A stretch of 64,000 nucleotides of DNA from Chryseobacterium limigenitum (GCF_900114875.1 NZ_FPKW01000007.1:124001-188000); one strand, 5' to 3'. Counted from the stretch's first letter, positions 34,305 through 44,700 are shown. Notes: generated by a model from the sequence alone, not told the origin. Translations and numbers: made by a program.

Positions 34305-35366
34305 ATGAGTATAGACGCATTATTTAGTCCATTTAGTTATAAAAATCTTCAACTTAAAAATAGAGTGGTAATGGCTCCGATGACAAGAGCGCAATCTGAT
34401 AACGGAGTACCCACTCAGCAAATCGCAGATTATTACGCAAGAAGAGCGGCTTCAGAAGTAGGTTTGATTCTTTCTGAAGGTACAGTAATCAACAGACCCG
34501 GTTCAAAAAATATGCAGAATATTCCTGATTTTTATGGAACTGAAGCATTAAACGGCTGGAAAAACGTAATCGATGCCGTTCATGAAAATGGCGGAAAGAT
34601 GGGTCCTCAGATCTGGCATGTAGGTGATACAAGAAGTTCTGAAGATTACCCTTTAGTTGATATGGAAAAGGCTTCTACAATGACGTTGGAAGATATTCAG
34701 GATACCATTGCTCAGTTTGCAGCTTCTGCAAAATCTGCGAAAGATCTTGGATTTGATGTTCTTGAAATTCACGGAGCTCACGGATATTTGATCGATCAAT
34801 TCTTTTGGGAAGTAACCAACACAAGAACCGACGAATACGGTGGTAAAACATTGAAAGAAAGAAGCAAATTTGCGGTTGATATCGTGAAAGCAATCAGAGC
34901 TGCAGTTGGGCCGGATTTCACCATTATTATCCGTCTTTCTCAATGGAAACAACAGGATTATAAATCCAGATTGGCAACAACACCTGCTGAAATGGAAGAA
35001 TGGTTATTGCCTTTAAAAGAAGCGGGAGTAGATATTTTCCATTGTTCACAGCGCCGTTTCTGGGAGCCTGAATTTGAAGGTTCTGATTTAAACTTTGCAG
35101 GTTGGGCTAAAAAAATCACAGGACAGCCAACAATTACCGTAGGTTCCGTAGGTCTTGAAGGAGATTTTATGGGTGCATTTGCAGGACAGGGAACTGAAAA
35201 AGCAGATTTATCAGAATTAATCAGAAGACTGGAAAGAGGAGATTTTGATCTTGTTGCAGTCGGAAGAGCCCTTTTACAAGACCCGGAATGGGTGAAAAAA
35301 GTAAAAGAAGGAAATACAGAGGATCTTTTAAATTTTTCAGCTGAAAGTTTAGGAGTACTTTATTAA
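34305..35366 (+). CDS. Alkene reductase of the old yellow enzyme family
   Basis: This FMN-dependent enzyme reduces C=C bonds of unsaturated carbonyl compounds, nitro compounds or maleimides with NAD(P)H. The 353-residue protein has LKNRVVMAPMTRAQSDNG (FMN phosphate and isoalloxazine region), EIHGAHGYLIDQFFWEVTN with RTDEYGG, and DLVAVGRALLQDPEW. This is the NemA type. Pairing with HxlR indicates a detoxification role against electrophiles. A terminator shared with the next gene follows. Confidence 0.93.
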   Translation: MSIDALFSPFSYKNLQLKNRVVMAPMTRAQSDNGVPTQQIADYYARRAASEVGLILSEGTVINRPGSKNMQNIPDFYGTEALNGWKNVIDAVHENGGKMGPQIWHVGDTRSSEDYPLVDMEKASTMTLEDIQDTIAQFAASAKSAKDLGFDVLEIHGAHGYLIDQFFWEVTNTRTDEYGGKTLKERSKFAVDIVKAIRAAVGPDFTIIIRLSQWKQQDYKSRLATTPAEMEEWLLPLKEAGVDIFHCSQRRFWEPEFEGSDLNFAGWAKKITGQPTITVGSVGLEGDFMGAFAGQGTEKADLSELIRRLERGDFDLVAVGRALLQDPEWVKKVKEGNTEDLLNFSAESLGVLY

Positions 35367-35479
35367 AAAAGACAATTATTGAGTTGTGAATTTACTTCGC
35401 TGTTAGATTATTAGCATTGTAAACCACTGACAATTCACTTATTTATATTAAATTTTCTACCTAATTATTTTTTTAAACA

Positions 35480-35512
35480 AAACCGCTTCCGGAATTTCTG
35501 GAAGCGGTTTTT
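35480..35512 (+). terminator. Bidirectional terminator
   Basis: ACCGCTTCC pairs perfectly with GGAAGCGGT around a 9-base loop, with A and T tracts on both sides, between convergent genes. Confidence 0.85.
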
Positions 35513-35521
35513 AGTTGGTTT

Positions 35522-35701
35522 TTAACCCGGACATTCCATGGTGTCTGAAAGACATTTCCAGCGTGAAGGAAGTCCGTTTTTAGGTGGAATATAGCATGCA
35601 GTTGTTCCGGCTGGACAATCCGGTGCATTTCCGCCATTGATTTTTTTCAAATCAGATTTTAATAATTTTTTTAGATTTTTCATATTTTTCATATTTTTCA
35701 T
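35522..35701 (-). CDS. Bacteriocin-like double-glycine leader peptide
   Basis: The 59-residue peptide has a leader ending KSDLKKINGG, the double-glycine type cleaved by peptidase-containing ABC exporters, and a Cys-rich core starting NAPDCPAGTTACY with four Cys in all. It matches the Chryseobacterium bacteriocin-like peptides I know, whose activity is unproven. Start codons at 35701, 35692 and 35683 arise from a 9-bp tandem repeat. A GTG further up (35725) overlaps the promoter element, so 35701 is chosen. No exporter is nearby. Confidence 0.75.
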   Translation of the reverse strand: MKNMKNMKNLKKLLKSDLKKINGGNAPDCPAGTTACYIPPKNGLPSRWKCLSDTMECPG

Positions 35702-35707
35702 ATTTTT
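35681..35707. repeat. Tandem 9-bp repeat across the start of the bacteriocin-like gene
   Basis: Three perfect copies of CATATTTTT on the plus strand (coding ATGAAAAAT, Met-Lys-Asn on the minus strand) cover the translation start. Adding or losing a unit keeps the frame but changes the number of start codons and the leader length. Confidence 0.75.
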
Positions 35708-35724
35708 AATTTGTTGATTAATCA

Positions 35725-35732
35725 CAAATATA
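35725..35732 (-). promoter_or_regulatory. Promoter -7 element of the bacteriocin-like gene
   Basis: On the minus strand this reads TATATTTG, matching TAnnTTTG, 23 bases before the first repeat ATG. Confidence 0.6.
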
Positions 35733-35749
35733 TGATTAATTTTTTAACT

Positions 35750-35784
35750 AAAACAAAACCGTTCCCAAAAAATGAGAACGGTTT
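35750..35784 (-). terminator. Terminator of the C1 peptidase gene
   Basis: AAACCGTTC and GAACGGTTT form a perfect 9-bp stem with an 11-base loop, followed on the minus strand by a T-rich tail. It lies 52 bases beyond the stop at 35837. Confidence 0.65.
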
Positions 35785-35836
35785 ATTAACAGATTTAAAT
35801 ATCTAAAATTGTCAAATAAATGACAACAGTGATTTC

Positions 35837-37039
35837 TTATAAACCAATATTTTCAGTTGGTTTCAATTGCTTTAAAATATTCTTTGGAATAGCATTTTTG
35901 TGAACCAAGATTGCTGTTGATTTGTACTCAACATAAGGTCTTGTTACATAAATATATCCTTCAAAATCGTTGGTTACACCCCAAGAGTTTTTAACCATGT
36001 AATATTCTTTTCCGGATTGATCTTTTGCCAATCCTACGATATGCATCCCATGATCATCGGTTGTGGAAAGGTTATTCAAAGCTTTTTGACGCATATCTTC
36101 TGTGATCGTTTTGTCTTTTTTAGGCTCAGTGAATAAAGTTCCTTTGTTTTCAGTATTGATCTGGTCTAAATCCATATCTGGAACATAGGCTACACCATTT
36201 TTGTATGAGAAATAAGGCTCAGAAACGTCAGTTGCCCAACCTACAGAATATCCTTTGCTTACTGCGTTATCAACGATTGCTGTTATGTCTTTCATTGGAA
36301 CATTCCAGTCAGAATCATGGCTCCAGTTATCAGGAATCGGAACTACAAATTTCTGGTAGTATGGATAATCTTTGTAAGAAGAAATTTCTACATAATCTTC
36401 AGGATTGATGCCTACAACTTCTTTAGCAAAAGTTTTTGGCGTATAATTTTTCCCTTCATACGTAAAGTTAGCAGGAACTTTTCCTAAATATTCATCTAAG
36501 ATTGCATCTACAGAATCCATCCAGTTATCAGAAAGTTTTCCTTTTGTAGCTGCCTGAACCAAACTATCCAACACAGGCTTTAATTTATCCTGCATTTCTT
36601 TGAAATTGTTGGTTGTTTGTCCGTTTTTCAAACCTGTATAAGTTTCCTGAGGTACAGCTCCGTACTTTTTGTACATATTCACTACATCATGTAATTCTCC
36701 TCCGTCTCCCCAGCTGATTGCTCCGTTATTAAGAACGTATAATTTTGCTTTATCGTGATAAGAATTTCTTGCCGTAAAAATTTCTGCCAAATCCACAGGC
36801 TTTTTACCCATTCTCTGCATTTCAGATTCAAGGAAAGAGTTTCCTGAATAACTCCAGCAAGTTCCTGATGAACCTTGGTTTTTCACTGAAGTTGCCCCCA
36901 CGTCTTTTAAAGTCGTGAATTTAAAATTGGCATTTTGAGATTGATTGTTTTTTAACTTATTGATTAAGTCATCCTGTGCAAACATCATACTTCCTGCAGA
37001 CAAAACAAAAAGTAATGATGCAATTTTGTTATTTTTCAT
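35837..37039 (-). CDS. Exported C1-family cysteine peptidase (bleomycin hydrolase/PepC-like)
   Basis: The protein has 400 residues with a signal peptide ending SMMFAQ. The papain-type triad is present: Cys61 in NQGSSGTCWSYSG, His in TDDHGMHIVGLA and Asn in MVKNSWG. The overall order, including the long insert between the Cys and His regions, is that of aminopeptidase C/bleomycin hydrolase, but these are normally cytoplasmic, whereas this one should be periplasmic or secreted. It lies upstream of the bacteriocin-like gene on the same strand. A functional link is possible but not shown. Confidence 0.88.
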   Translation of the reverse strand: MKNNKIASLLFVLSAGSMMFAQDDLINKLKNNQSQNANFKFTTLKDVGATSVKNQGSSGTCWSYSGNSFLESEMQRMGKKPVDLAEIFTARNSYHDKAKLYVLNNGAISWGDGGELHDVVNMYKKYGAVPQETYTGLKNGQTTNNFKEMQDKLKPVLDSLVQAATKGKLSDNWMDSVDAILDEYLGKVPANFTYEGKNYTPKTFAKEVVGINPEDYVEISSYKDYPYYQKFVVPIPDNWSHDSDWNVPMKDITAIVDNAVSKGYSVGWATDVSEPYFSYKNGVAYVPDMDLDQINTENKGTLFTEPKKDKTITEDMRQKALNNLSTTDDHGMHIVGLAKDQSGKEYYMVKNSWGVTNDFEGYIYVTRPYVEYKSTAILVHKNAIPKNILKQLKPTENIGL

Positions 37040-37275
37040 TACTATAAAAGATTATTTATATGAATAGTCGGTAAGTTATAAGATTTGTTACAAAGGGAAA
37101 AGTTAAATTTGAAATGAAAGTTTTTTATGAAAAGTTGAAATTTTAACTCAGTATTGATTAAAACTGCTTTTTAAGCTTTTCCAACTTAGTCTTTTAGCTT
37201 AATTTTAAAAAAAAGTTTATCATGTTTCCAACCTTTTTGAAATTTCCTGCATCTATACTCATATAAAGCCTGACT

Positions 37276-37791
37276 ATGGAAAGAGAATTACTGTTAGAAT
37301 GTCAACGGAACGACCGCAATGCACAGCGGAAAGTTTACGAAAAAATGGCGGGAAAATTATATTCGGTCTGCAAACGCTATCTTAAAAACGATGAAGATAT
37401 TGAAGAAGTATTGGCTGATACGTTCTATAAAATCTTCACGAAGATCAATCAACTGCAAAATCATGATATTTTCGAAGGCTGGGCAAGAAAAATTGCGGTG
37501 AATGAATGTCTGCAGAAATTGAGAAACAGTAAAGCCTTACATATTGAACTGGAAGACAGCCACGCCGAATCTTCGGATACAACGGATACGATTTCTTTTG
37601 AAAAAGATATTTTGAGTTTATTGAATTTCCTTCCTGAAGGTTGCCGTGCGATTTTTAATCTTTTTGCAATTGAAGGCTATCCGCACAAAGAAATTGCGAT
37701 GATGCTTTCAATAAGTGAAGGAACATCGAAATCTCAGCTCAATTTTGCCAGAAAAAAATTGCAGGAACTTTTGATCAATCAAAACATTTAA
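37276..37791 (+). CDS. RNA polymerase ECF-type sigma factor
   Basis: The protein (171 residues) has region 2 (AGKLYSVCKRYLKNDEDIEE, then VLADTFYKIFTKINQ) and region 4 (EGYPHKEIAMMLSISEGTSK, then SQLNFARKKLQELL). It should direct transcription of a regulon controlled by an envelope signal. The next gene starts 12 bases downstream and codes for a single-span membrane protein in the place of an anti-sigma factor. Its own operon with the SusC-like barrel and macroglobulin genes is the likely target. Confidence 0.92.
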   Translation: MERELLLECQRNDRNAQRKVYEKMAGKLYSVCKRYLKNDEDIEEVLADTFYKIFTKINQLQNHDIFEGWARKIAVNECLQKLRNSKALHIELEDSHAESSDTTDTISFEKDILSLLNFLPEGCRAIFNLFAIEGYPHKEIAMMLSISEGTSKSQLNFARKKLQELLINQNI

Positions 37792-37803
37792 ACTTTTAAG
37801 ACA

Positions 37804-38907
37804 ATGGAAAATAATCACGATATCGATAAAAAATTCAATGAGGCTTCTAAAGATATAGATGAACCTGCGACTTTTCCGGGTTTTGATAAAGTTTGGGCCA
37901 AAGTTGAAGAGAAATTAGATAAAAAAGAGGAGAAAAAAAGAATTCTCCCAATCTGGCTTCCTTACGGAATTGCGGCGAGTTTAATGATCGGCGTTGGAGG
38001 ATTTTATTTTTTGAATAAAAAAGTAAACATCACCGAGTCTGAAAAACCTGTTATTGCACACCATAAAGTAATTCAAAAAAATATAACTGCTCCATCTGGA
38101 AAAATTCAGAAAATAGACGAGCTAGTAAAATCAAATATTGAGAAGGAAATCTCAGTGCCCAATCCTGTCGTTAAGCTTGAGGATTATGCTGTTAATTCAG
38201 TTTATATTCCTTCCCCTCCTCCGGTTTTTGATGCTGCACCGCAAAGTATCTCAGTGCCTCCATCTATCGCGCCTTATAAAATAGAGGATACTTTACAACA
38301 AAAGAATATTGAAGAAGTTGTGGTTACAGCTTTTGGAATTAAAAGAGCAAAAAAGGATATTGCTTACGCTTCACAATCAGTTTCTTCTGTTGAAGTTGTA
38401 AGTAAGTCTAATAAATCAGCACTGCATTCTTTACTGGAAGCATCCGATGCCGAGTCTATTACACCTGATAACGGGGTTGATCCTGAGGTTATAGGTTATA
38501 ATAAATCGAATGTAAAACGAAATATTGCGTCAGTTCAAAAATTAGGAGAAAAAGTAGGAAATAAATATTTCACAAACTCATTGCAAGGATCGGTTTCCGG
38601 GCTTACAATCAATATGGGTTCAGGAAAAATCGATTCCAATAATGCGATTGTTATTCGTGGGGTGAGTTCTGTTAAAGAAGATGCAAATCCTTTGTATATT
38701 ATCAATGGAGATGTTTCTGATGTAGCAAAATTCAAGAGCTTAAATCCAGATTCTATTGACACTATGACCGTTTTGAAAGGTGAAAAAGCAACTTCTATTT
38801 ATGGAAGTAAGGCGGTAAACGGAGTTATTGTGGTAGAAACTAAGGATACTTCAAAGACTAAAAATCTAATTGAAAAAAAATATTTAGAAAAGAAGGAAAA
38901 ACCTTAG
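37804..38907 (+). CDS. Anti-sigma-like single-span membrane protein carrying a SusC-type plug domain
   Basis: The protein (367 residues) has a charged cytoplasmic N terminus (FPGFDKVWAKVEEKLDKKEE), one membrane helix near residues 45-68 (LPYGIAASLMIGVGGFYFL), and a Pro-rich periplasmic linker. From Asn168 a TonB-receptor plug domain follows: NIEEVVVTAFGIKRAKKDI at its start, then NAIVIRGVSS, ANPLYIINGDVSD, DTMTVLKGEKATSIYGSKAV and NGVIVVET. No barrel follows. Position after an ECF sigma suggests an anti-sigma role, with the plug reporting from the outer membrane. This arrangement is unusual. Confidence 0.8.
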   Translation: MENNHDIDKKFNEASKDIDEPATFPGFDKVWAKVEEKLDKKEEKKRILPIWLPYGIAASLMIGVGGFYFLNKKVNITESEKPVIAHHKVIQKNITAPSGKIQKIDELVKSNIEKEISVPNPVVKLEDYAVNSVYIPSPPPVFDAAPQSISVPPSIAPYKIEDTLQQKNIEEVVVTAFGIKRAKKDIAYASQSVSSVEVVSKSNKSALHSLLEASDAESITPDNGVDPEVIGYNKSNVKRNIASVQKLGEKVGNKYFTNSLQGSVSGLTINMGSGKIDSNNAIVIRGVSSVKEDANPLYIINGDVSDVAKFKSLNPDSIDTMTVLKGEKATSIYGSKAVNGVIVVETKDTSKTKNLIEKKYLEKKEKP

Positions 38908-38996
38908 TTCACTCACAGATCTTTTAACATTTTAAATACAATGAGTTTGAGGGAAAATTTCCTTTGAAAGTGCCATTTATTAATATAATTTGAAAT

Positions 38997-41768
38997 ATGA
39001 GAAAATTTTATTTATTATTACTTCTTCTTGTTTTTAAAATTATTTCAGCGCAGAATTCGCAACTTTATTATTCCGGAATATTTTTAAATCATAAAGAAAA
39101 ACCACAGAATTTTTTAAAGGTTTTAAATAAAAGCAGCGGTATTTACGAACTGACTGATGAGAAAGGCTTTGCCATCATCGCTGCAAAAGCATACGATACT
39201 TTAGTTTGGAATAACGGCAAAAACACGCTTATTGTCTATGGTCCAAATGAACTTAAATTTATTTTAGAAAATAAAATTGATAAAAAAAGAGTAGAGAATG
39301 TGCGAAGCAGAGCTTATGACAGTCTGATTTCTAAAAATACGAAGGATAAATTTAGTATTGAAAATTCTCCTCAAAAGTTGACGGTTAAATCAGATAAGAA
39401 TTTTAATTCAGTCAGAAAATTAAAAGAGATTGCTCAAGATACTTTTAAACTTAAAAGACAAACGACAACATATCTGAATTTTAACGGAAGTTTCACCACT
39501 TCTTTTGACATTAAAAGAAGAAATTCTATTCCTCAAACTCAAAGAAAATATGTTCAGGGACGTTCGGACAACGGAAATTTGGTTTGGCAAGGTCCTGAAA
39601 CCAATGAACTTTTCAGTTTCGGACCGGATATTTCGACTTTAGGATTTGATAAGCAGCCATATCAATATGACCAAAATGGAAGATTGATTCCTTTAGCTAA
39701 CGGAGTTTCATCAGCAAAAGCTTATAATAATGATCTTTTTAAAACCACTGTAGGTTACAACAATCAATTAAGATTAAATGCATTCATTGGTGATAATGGC
39801 TATAGTTATAATAATAGTGATAAATTCCGGCTGTCATTAGATTTGGGACAGCAAAAAGATCAGATGTATTTTATTGATCAGTATACTATTATAAATTCTT
39901 TTAAAACGAAATTAAGTACGAAAATTTTAAAATACAGCGTAAATTTTACCTTTAATTATGAAGAAAATAAAGCCACAAACTCCAATAGAATTGGACTTCT
40001 CAACAGAGTTTATCAGAATTCTTTATTAACGCCGATTTCTTTTTCAAATGATCAGAGTTTATATTTAGCAAACGGTTTACAAAGGAGTTACAGCCAGTTT
40101 GCGGATAATCCACAGTTTTTACTTGATCAGGAAAATAAATACAATTATCGGGATAACAGAAGACAACTTAGTTTTGATTTGGTGAGAAATTGGGGGAGTT
40201 TCAGGTTAAATATCAGCCAATCTTATGAAAATGATTACTTCTGGAATTCAGATAGTTATCAACCTTCAACATACGGATTTGCTAATGGTTTTTTTAATGT
40301 AAGAACTCAGAACAATAAATTATATAATTCTAATATTTTAGGGACTTATTCTTTTGGAATCTATGATTTTAGAAGTGAAGTGGGTTTTAATCATATTTTA
40401 AATGATAGAGAATCAGATATTTACAATGATTCAAATAATAGAAATTATTTATATCAAAGAACGTCACAAGACTATATTTTTAATTACAAGCTTGATTATG
40501 ATGATTATGATTTCAAGGTAGGAGCTAATATTGGAAATGCATTCTATATCTCAAATACCTCCAAAGACAATAATTATTGGCTTCCAAAAGCTGGAGCTTA
40601 CATCAGATTTACAGATATTTTTAATTGGAATATGGATTTTAAAATGCTTGGAACATATACACAATTGAGCTCTGAGCCGGAGATTACGAGATCTTATGCT
40701 TCTTACGGAACGATTTTATTCAATGCTCAAGATTCGTATCAATATTTCCCGATCAATGAAGTGGAAACCTTTGAAAATTTATCAAATATCAATAGTAAAG
40801 AATGGAAAGCCGGCTTTACATTGACCAGACGAAATCTGAATGTAGAGGCTGAATATTTTAATAGAAGCATCTCAGACGATATTTTTCCTGTATTTAAAAA
40901 TAATCAGTTGATGTTAAAAAACCTTGCAGATCATACGTACAGCGGGTACGAAGTGAACTTTTCTTATGATAATATTTATCTGGGAAGAGATTTTAGAATG
41001 ACTCATAAAGCATCATTTTTTAAGTATAAAGATATAGTTGACAGGGTAAATACTGGCTACAATAATCTTGCACTTTCGGGTTTCAGTGATATTTATAAAA
41101 CGTTAACAGAAGGTCAGGTTTTAGGTACGGTAATGGGGAGTTATTTTGAAAGAAATTCTAATGGACAATTAATTATCGACGATTTTGGTTATCCTAAAAA
41201 AGCCGCCGGTATGAAAATTATTGCAGATCCTACGCCGGATTTTGTATTAAAATTCAATCACAGTTTTAATTACAAAATGTTTTCTCTTGATATCAATTGG
41301 GAATGGAAAAAAGGCGGACAAATTTGGAACGGAACTCAGGCTGTTTTGGATTATTACGGACGTTCTCAAATTTCTGTTGATGAAAGAAATATCAAAAATT
41401 ATGTTTTTCAAGGTGTAAATTCCATTGGAAATGGCAATCAGATTCCCGTTGACTTTTATGATCCGAATCAAAATGTTTCAGAAAACCGATGGACGAGATA
41501 TGGCTATTTGGGTGTTGCAGAAGATTATGTTCAAGAATCTGATTATGTGAGAATTAATAATATTTCGTTAACCACAAAATTTGATGTCGGGAAATTTAAA
41601 AGGAGTTTGGGCGTAACATTTTATGTGAATAATATTTTGCTCTGGCAGGCCAATAAAGGAGCAGATCCTAATCAGAATTTTTATGATTTTGATAACGGAA
41701 GAGGGCTCGATTTCTTCAATTTACCTTCTTATAAGACTTTTGGATGTATGGTTTCATTTCAATTTTAA
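38997..41768 (+). CDS. SusC-like TonB-dependent outer-membrane barrel lacking a plug domain
   Basis: The protein has 923 residues. A signal peptide (KIISAQ) is followed by a CarboxypepD-like N-terminal domain (about 20-95) and a linker of about 60 residues. The barrel opens with TYLNFNGSFTTSFDIKRRN and FSFGPDISTLGF. The C-terminal half has SusC signatures such as VLGTVMGSYFERNSNGQ, GMKIIADPTPDFVLKFNHS and WEWKKGGQIWNGTQAV, and ends GCMVSFQF. Where SusC proteins have a plug (with IRG, VLKD and YGS-R-ANGV motifs) there is nothing similar. No susD is adjacent. The transported ligand is unknown. Confidence 0.82.
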   Translation: MRKFYLLLLLLVFKIISAQNSQLYYSGIFLNHKEKPQNFLKVLNKSSGIYELTDEKGFAIIAAKAYDTLVWNNGKNTLIVYGPNELKFILENKIDKKRVENVRSRAYDSLISKNTKDKFSIENSPQKLTVKSDKNFNSVRKLKEIAQDTFKLKRQTTTYLNFNGSFTTSFDIKRRNSIPQTQRKYVQGRSDNGNLVWQGPETNELFSFGPDISTLGFDKQPYQYDQNGRLIPLANGVSSAKAYNNDLFKTTVGYNNQLRLNAFIGDNGYSYNNSDKFRLSLDLGQQKDQMYFIDQYTIINSFKTKLSTKILKYSVNFTFNYEENKATNSNRIGLLNRVYQNSLLTPISFSNDQSLYLANGLQRSYSQFADNPQFLLDQENKYNYRDNRRQLSFDLVRNWGSFRLNISQSYENDYFWNSDSYQPSTYGFANGFFNVRTQNNKLYNSNILGTYSFGIYDFRSEVGFNHILNDRESDIYNDSNNRNYLYQRTSQDYIFNYKLDYDDYDFKVGANIGNAFYISNTSKDNNYWLPKAGAYIRFTDIFNWNMDFKMLGTYTQLSSEPEITRSYASYGTILFNAQDSYQYFPINEVETFENLSNINSKEWKAGFTLTRRNLNVEAEYFNRSISDDIFPVFKNNQLMLKNLADHTYSGYEVNFSYDNIYLGRDFRMTHKASFFKYKDIVDRVNTGYNNLALSGFSDIYKTLTEGQVLGTVMGSYFERNSNGQLIIDDFGYPKKAAGMKIIADPTPDFVLKFNHSFNYKMFSLDINWEWKKGGQIWNGTQAVLDYYGRSQISVDERNIKNYVFQGVNSIGNGNQIPVDFYDPNQNVSENRWTRYGYLGVAEDYVQESDYVRINNISLTTKFDVGKFKRSLGVTFYVNNILLWQANKGADPNQNFYDFDNGRGLDFFNLPSYKTFGCMVSFQF

Positions 41769-41771
41769 TTT

Positions 41772-44700
41772 ATGAATTTCAAGTTTACAATATACGTTGT
41801 TTTGATTTTTTTGATTTCAAATTTTAGTTTGAAAGCGCAAAATCAGTTTAAAGATTTCGAGAAAGAAAAAACTTACATACAAACCAATCATGTTTTTTAT
41901 AAACCTGGTGAGGAAATGTACTTTAAAATTTATATCGTAAAAGCTGAAAATAATCTTCCTGCTGAGCAAAGTAAGATTGTGAATTTTGAGCTGATAGATC
42001 CAAGCGGAACTGTCATTAAAAAAGACAAATACGAAATTACAAACGGCTATGCAGAAGGATATTTCTTTTTTAGAGATGAGATGAAAGGCGGAATTTACAA
42101 AATCCGTGCTTTCACGAATTGGATGCAGAATGAAGAAGGTAAAAACGCATTTGAAAAAGAGATCACTTTACAAAAAATTGTTTCCCCAAGAATTTTGATG
42201 AAACTTGATTTTCCTAAAAAAGGATACGGGGCAGGGGATGAAGTGTTGGCTGATTTTTCGATGAGAAGTCTGAGCAATTTGCCGATTCCTTTTTATGAAG
42301 CGGATTTTACGGTGATGTACAGCGGAGAAACTATTTCAGAAGGAAAATTAATCACAGATAAGGAAGGAAAGAAACAGTTGAAATTTAATCTTCCTGCAGT
42401 TTTAAAATCTTCCGATGCTTTATTGAATATCAAAGTGAATTTTGATGGATTTACAGAGTCCATTTCCAGAAATATTCCGATTGTTCTGAATAATCTTGAT
42501 GTGAAATTTATGCCTGAAGGCGGAACTTTCATTAATGGAATCGAACAAAATATAGCTTTCAAAATTTTAGATGAATTTGAAAAACCTGTTGATGCCGTTT
42601 TAGCGATTTTTAATCAAAATAATCAAAAAGTTGCAGAAGTTTCAGCTTACAATTTCGGAATGGGCAATTTTCTTTTTACACCTAAAAAAGGTGAAAATTA
42701 TTATGCTAAAGTTGTAAAACCGGAAAATATCAATCAGGTTTATCAGCTTCCGATGGCTAAAGATGAAGGTGTTGTTTTTAATGTAAATAAAGAAAATGGA
42801 AACATTAGTTTTAAAATTATTTCAACTGATGAAAAGAATGTTGTTGTAAAAGGAAGTTTCCGTGAAAAAGATGTTTACAGCCAATCAATTTCATTAAAAA
42901 AGGGATTGAGTGAGTTTCAAATTTCAGAAAGCGAGCTTCCGATAGGAATTTGCAGATTTACTGTTCTTGAAGGAGAAATTCCTCATGCAGAACGTATTAT
43001 TTTCGCCAATGAAAACAAGCAGATGAATGTGAAAATAACGCCTGTCAAGAAAAATTATCTTCCAAGAGAGAAAGTGATTGTAAATGTTGAAACGACTGAC
43101 GAAAATAATCAACCAATCCCCGCCAATCTCGCAATAAGCGTGGTTGATGACAAGCTTTGGACATACGCAGACGATAAACAAAATCATATCATTTCCTGGC
43201 TTTTGATGGATTCTGAATTAAGAGGAAAAATTGAAAAACCACAGTTTTATTTTGATAAAAAAGAAGAAAAAGCAAAAAGAAGTTTGGATCTGGTAATGCT
43301 TACGAACGGATACAGATATTTTGAACTTGTTCCGGAAATCATTAAAAATCAAAAATATAAATATCTTCCTGAAAAGAAAAATCCGATCTATGGAGTTGTA
43401 GAAGATGAAAATAAAAACCCTGTAAAAGCTGAGGTGTATTTGGTCAATGGTTCATTAATCAAAAAACAGGTCACTTCAGATGACGGAACATTCTATTTTT
43501 CAGATCTGAATGGTGAGGATTACTATAAATTAATTGCAAAATCTTTTCAGCCAAAACAGGAAGTGAAGATCAGAGTTTTGTCCTATAAATTAGCTGTAAA
43601 TCCACTTGCCAAAAAATCTTTGAACAATGTAAATGTAGAAGAAGTGGTGAAAGAAGCCGTAAAAGATGCGGATACAAAATTAACAAAAGAAGAAAAAAAT
43701 AAAAATCGTACTGAAAGCCGTATCAATACTTCCAAATTGAGACGTTTAAGTGATACCATAAAATCACAAAATATAGAGGAAGTTGTTGTTTTGGGATATT
43801 CTCGTATGTCTGTAAAAGCGAAATCAACCGCAGCCACGGCAACAGTAGAAAAAAGTGATTTTCAAAACCCTAATATGGCTTCAGTTTTGAGCGGTAAGGT
43901 CGCGGGGCTTATTATAAATACTACAAATGGTCTACCTGGAAGTCCGATTAATGTACAAATAAGAGGATCTGCCTCGATTTCTAATAAAACTCCTTTGTTT
44001 GTTGTGGATGGTGTTCCTGTAGACAACTTTAAAACAACGATTAATCCTAATGATATCAATAGTATAACGGTTCTTAAAGATGCCGCTGCAACCTCTATTT
44101 ACGGAAGCAGAGCAGCGAATGGAGTAATAATTATTAGTTCTTTGAAAAACAGCAGATCTCAGTTCAAAATTGATATTACTCCAAAATCGTATTACGCTGT
44201 GATGGCTATTCCTGATGATAGTTTGGTGACTTATTCTTATGGGAGAAGTTTTTATTATCCTGTTTATGAGACTACAAATACTTCGTATCGACACGATTAC
44301 AGAGAAAGTATTTATTGGAATCCGGTCGTGGAAACTGATAAAAAAGGAAAAGCTCAGGTTGAATTTTATAATTCTGATGCCAATACGGCTTTCAGGATTA
44401 TGACGGAAGGAATTTCGTCTTCAGGATTAATCGGAAGGGAAGAAACGACCTATGCCGCACAAAGTCTGATCACAATTGATGCTAAAATTCCGCAATATTT
44501 AACGAGAACGGATCAAATGACCATTCCTGTTGTGATTAAAAATAATTCGCACAAAACCAGAAAAATGACAATGGACGTAATTGTTCCGAATCGGGTGAAA
44601 CTGATGAAATCTGACAGTATTCTTACGTTGAAACCTCTGGAATCAGGAAGATTATTTGTGAAAATACAGACAGATGAAGTTATTAATTCTAATATTCAGT

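Noticed and set aside
35681..35707. CRISPR-like short repeats
   Set aside because: The units are 9 bp, directly joined, without spacers, and form codons of the adjacent gene.
35702..35725. GTG start of the bacteriocin-like gene at 35725
   Set aside because: The codon overlaps the promoter -7 element, so the transcript would start after it.
43932..44294. Arginine- and isoleucine-rich open frame antisense to the macroglobulin gene
   Set aside because: It covers the plug-coding part of a clear gene and its composition is not protein-like.
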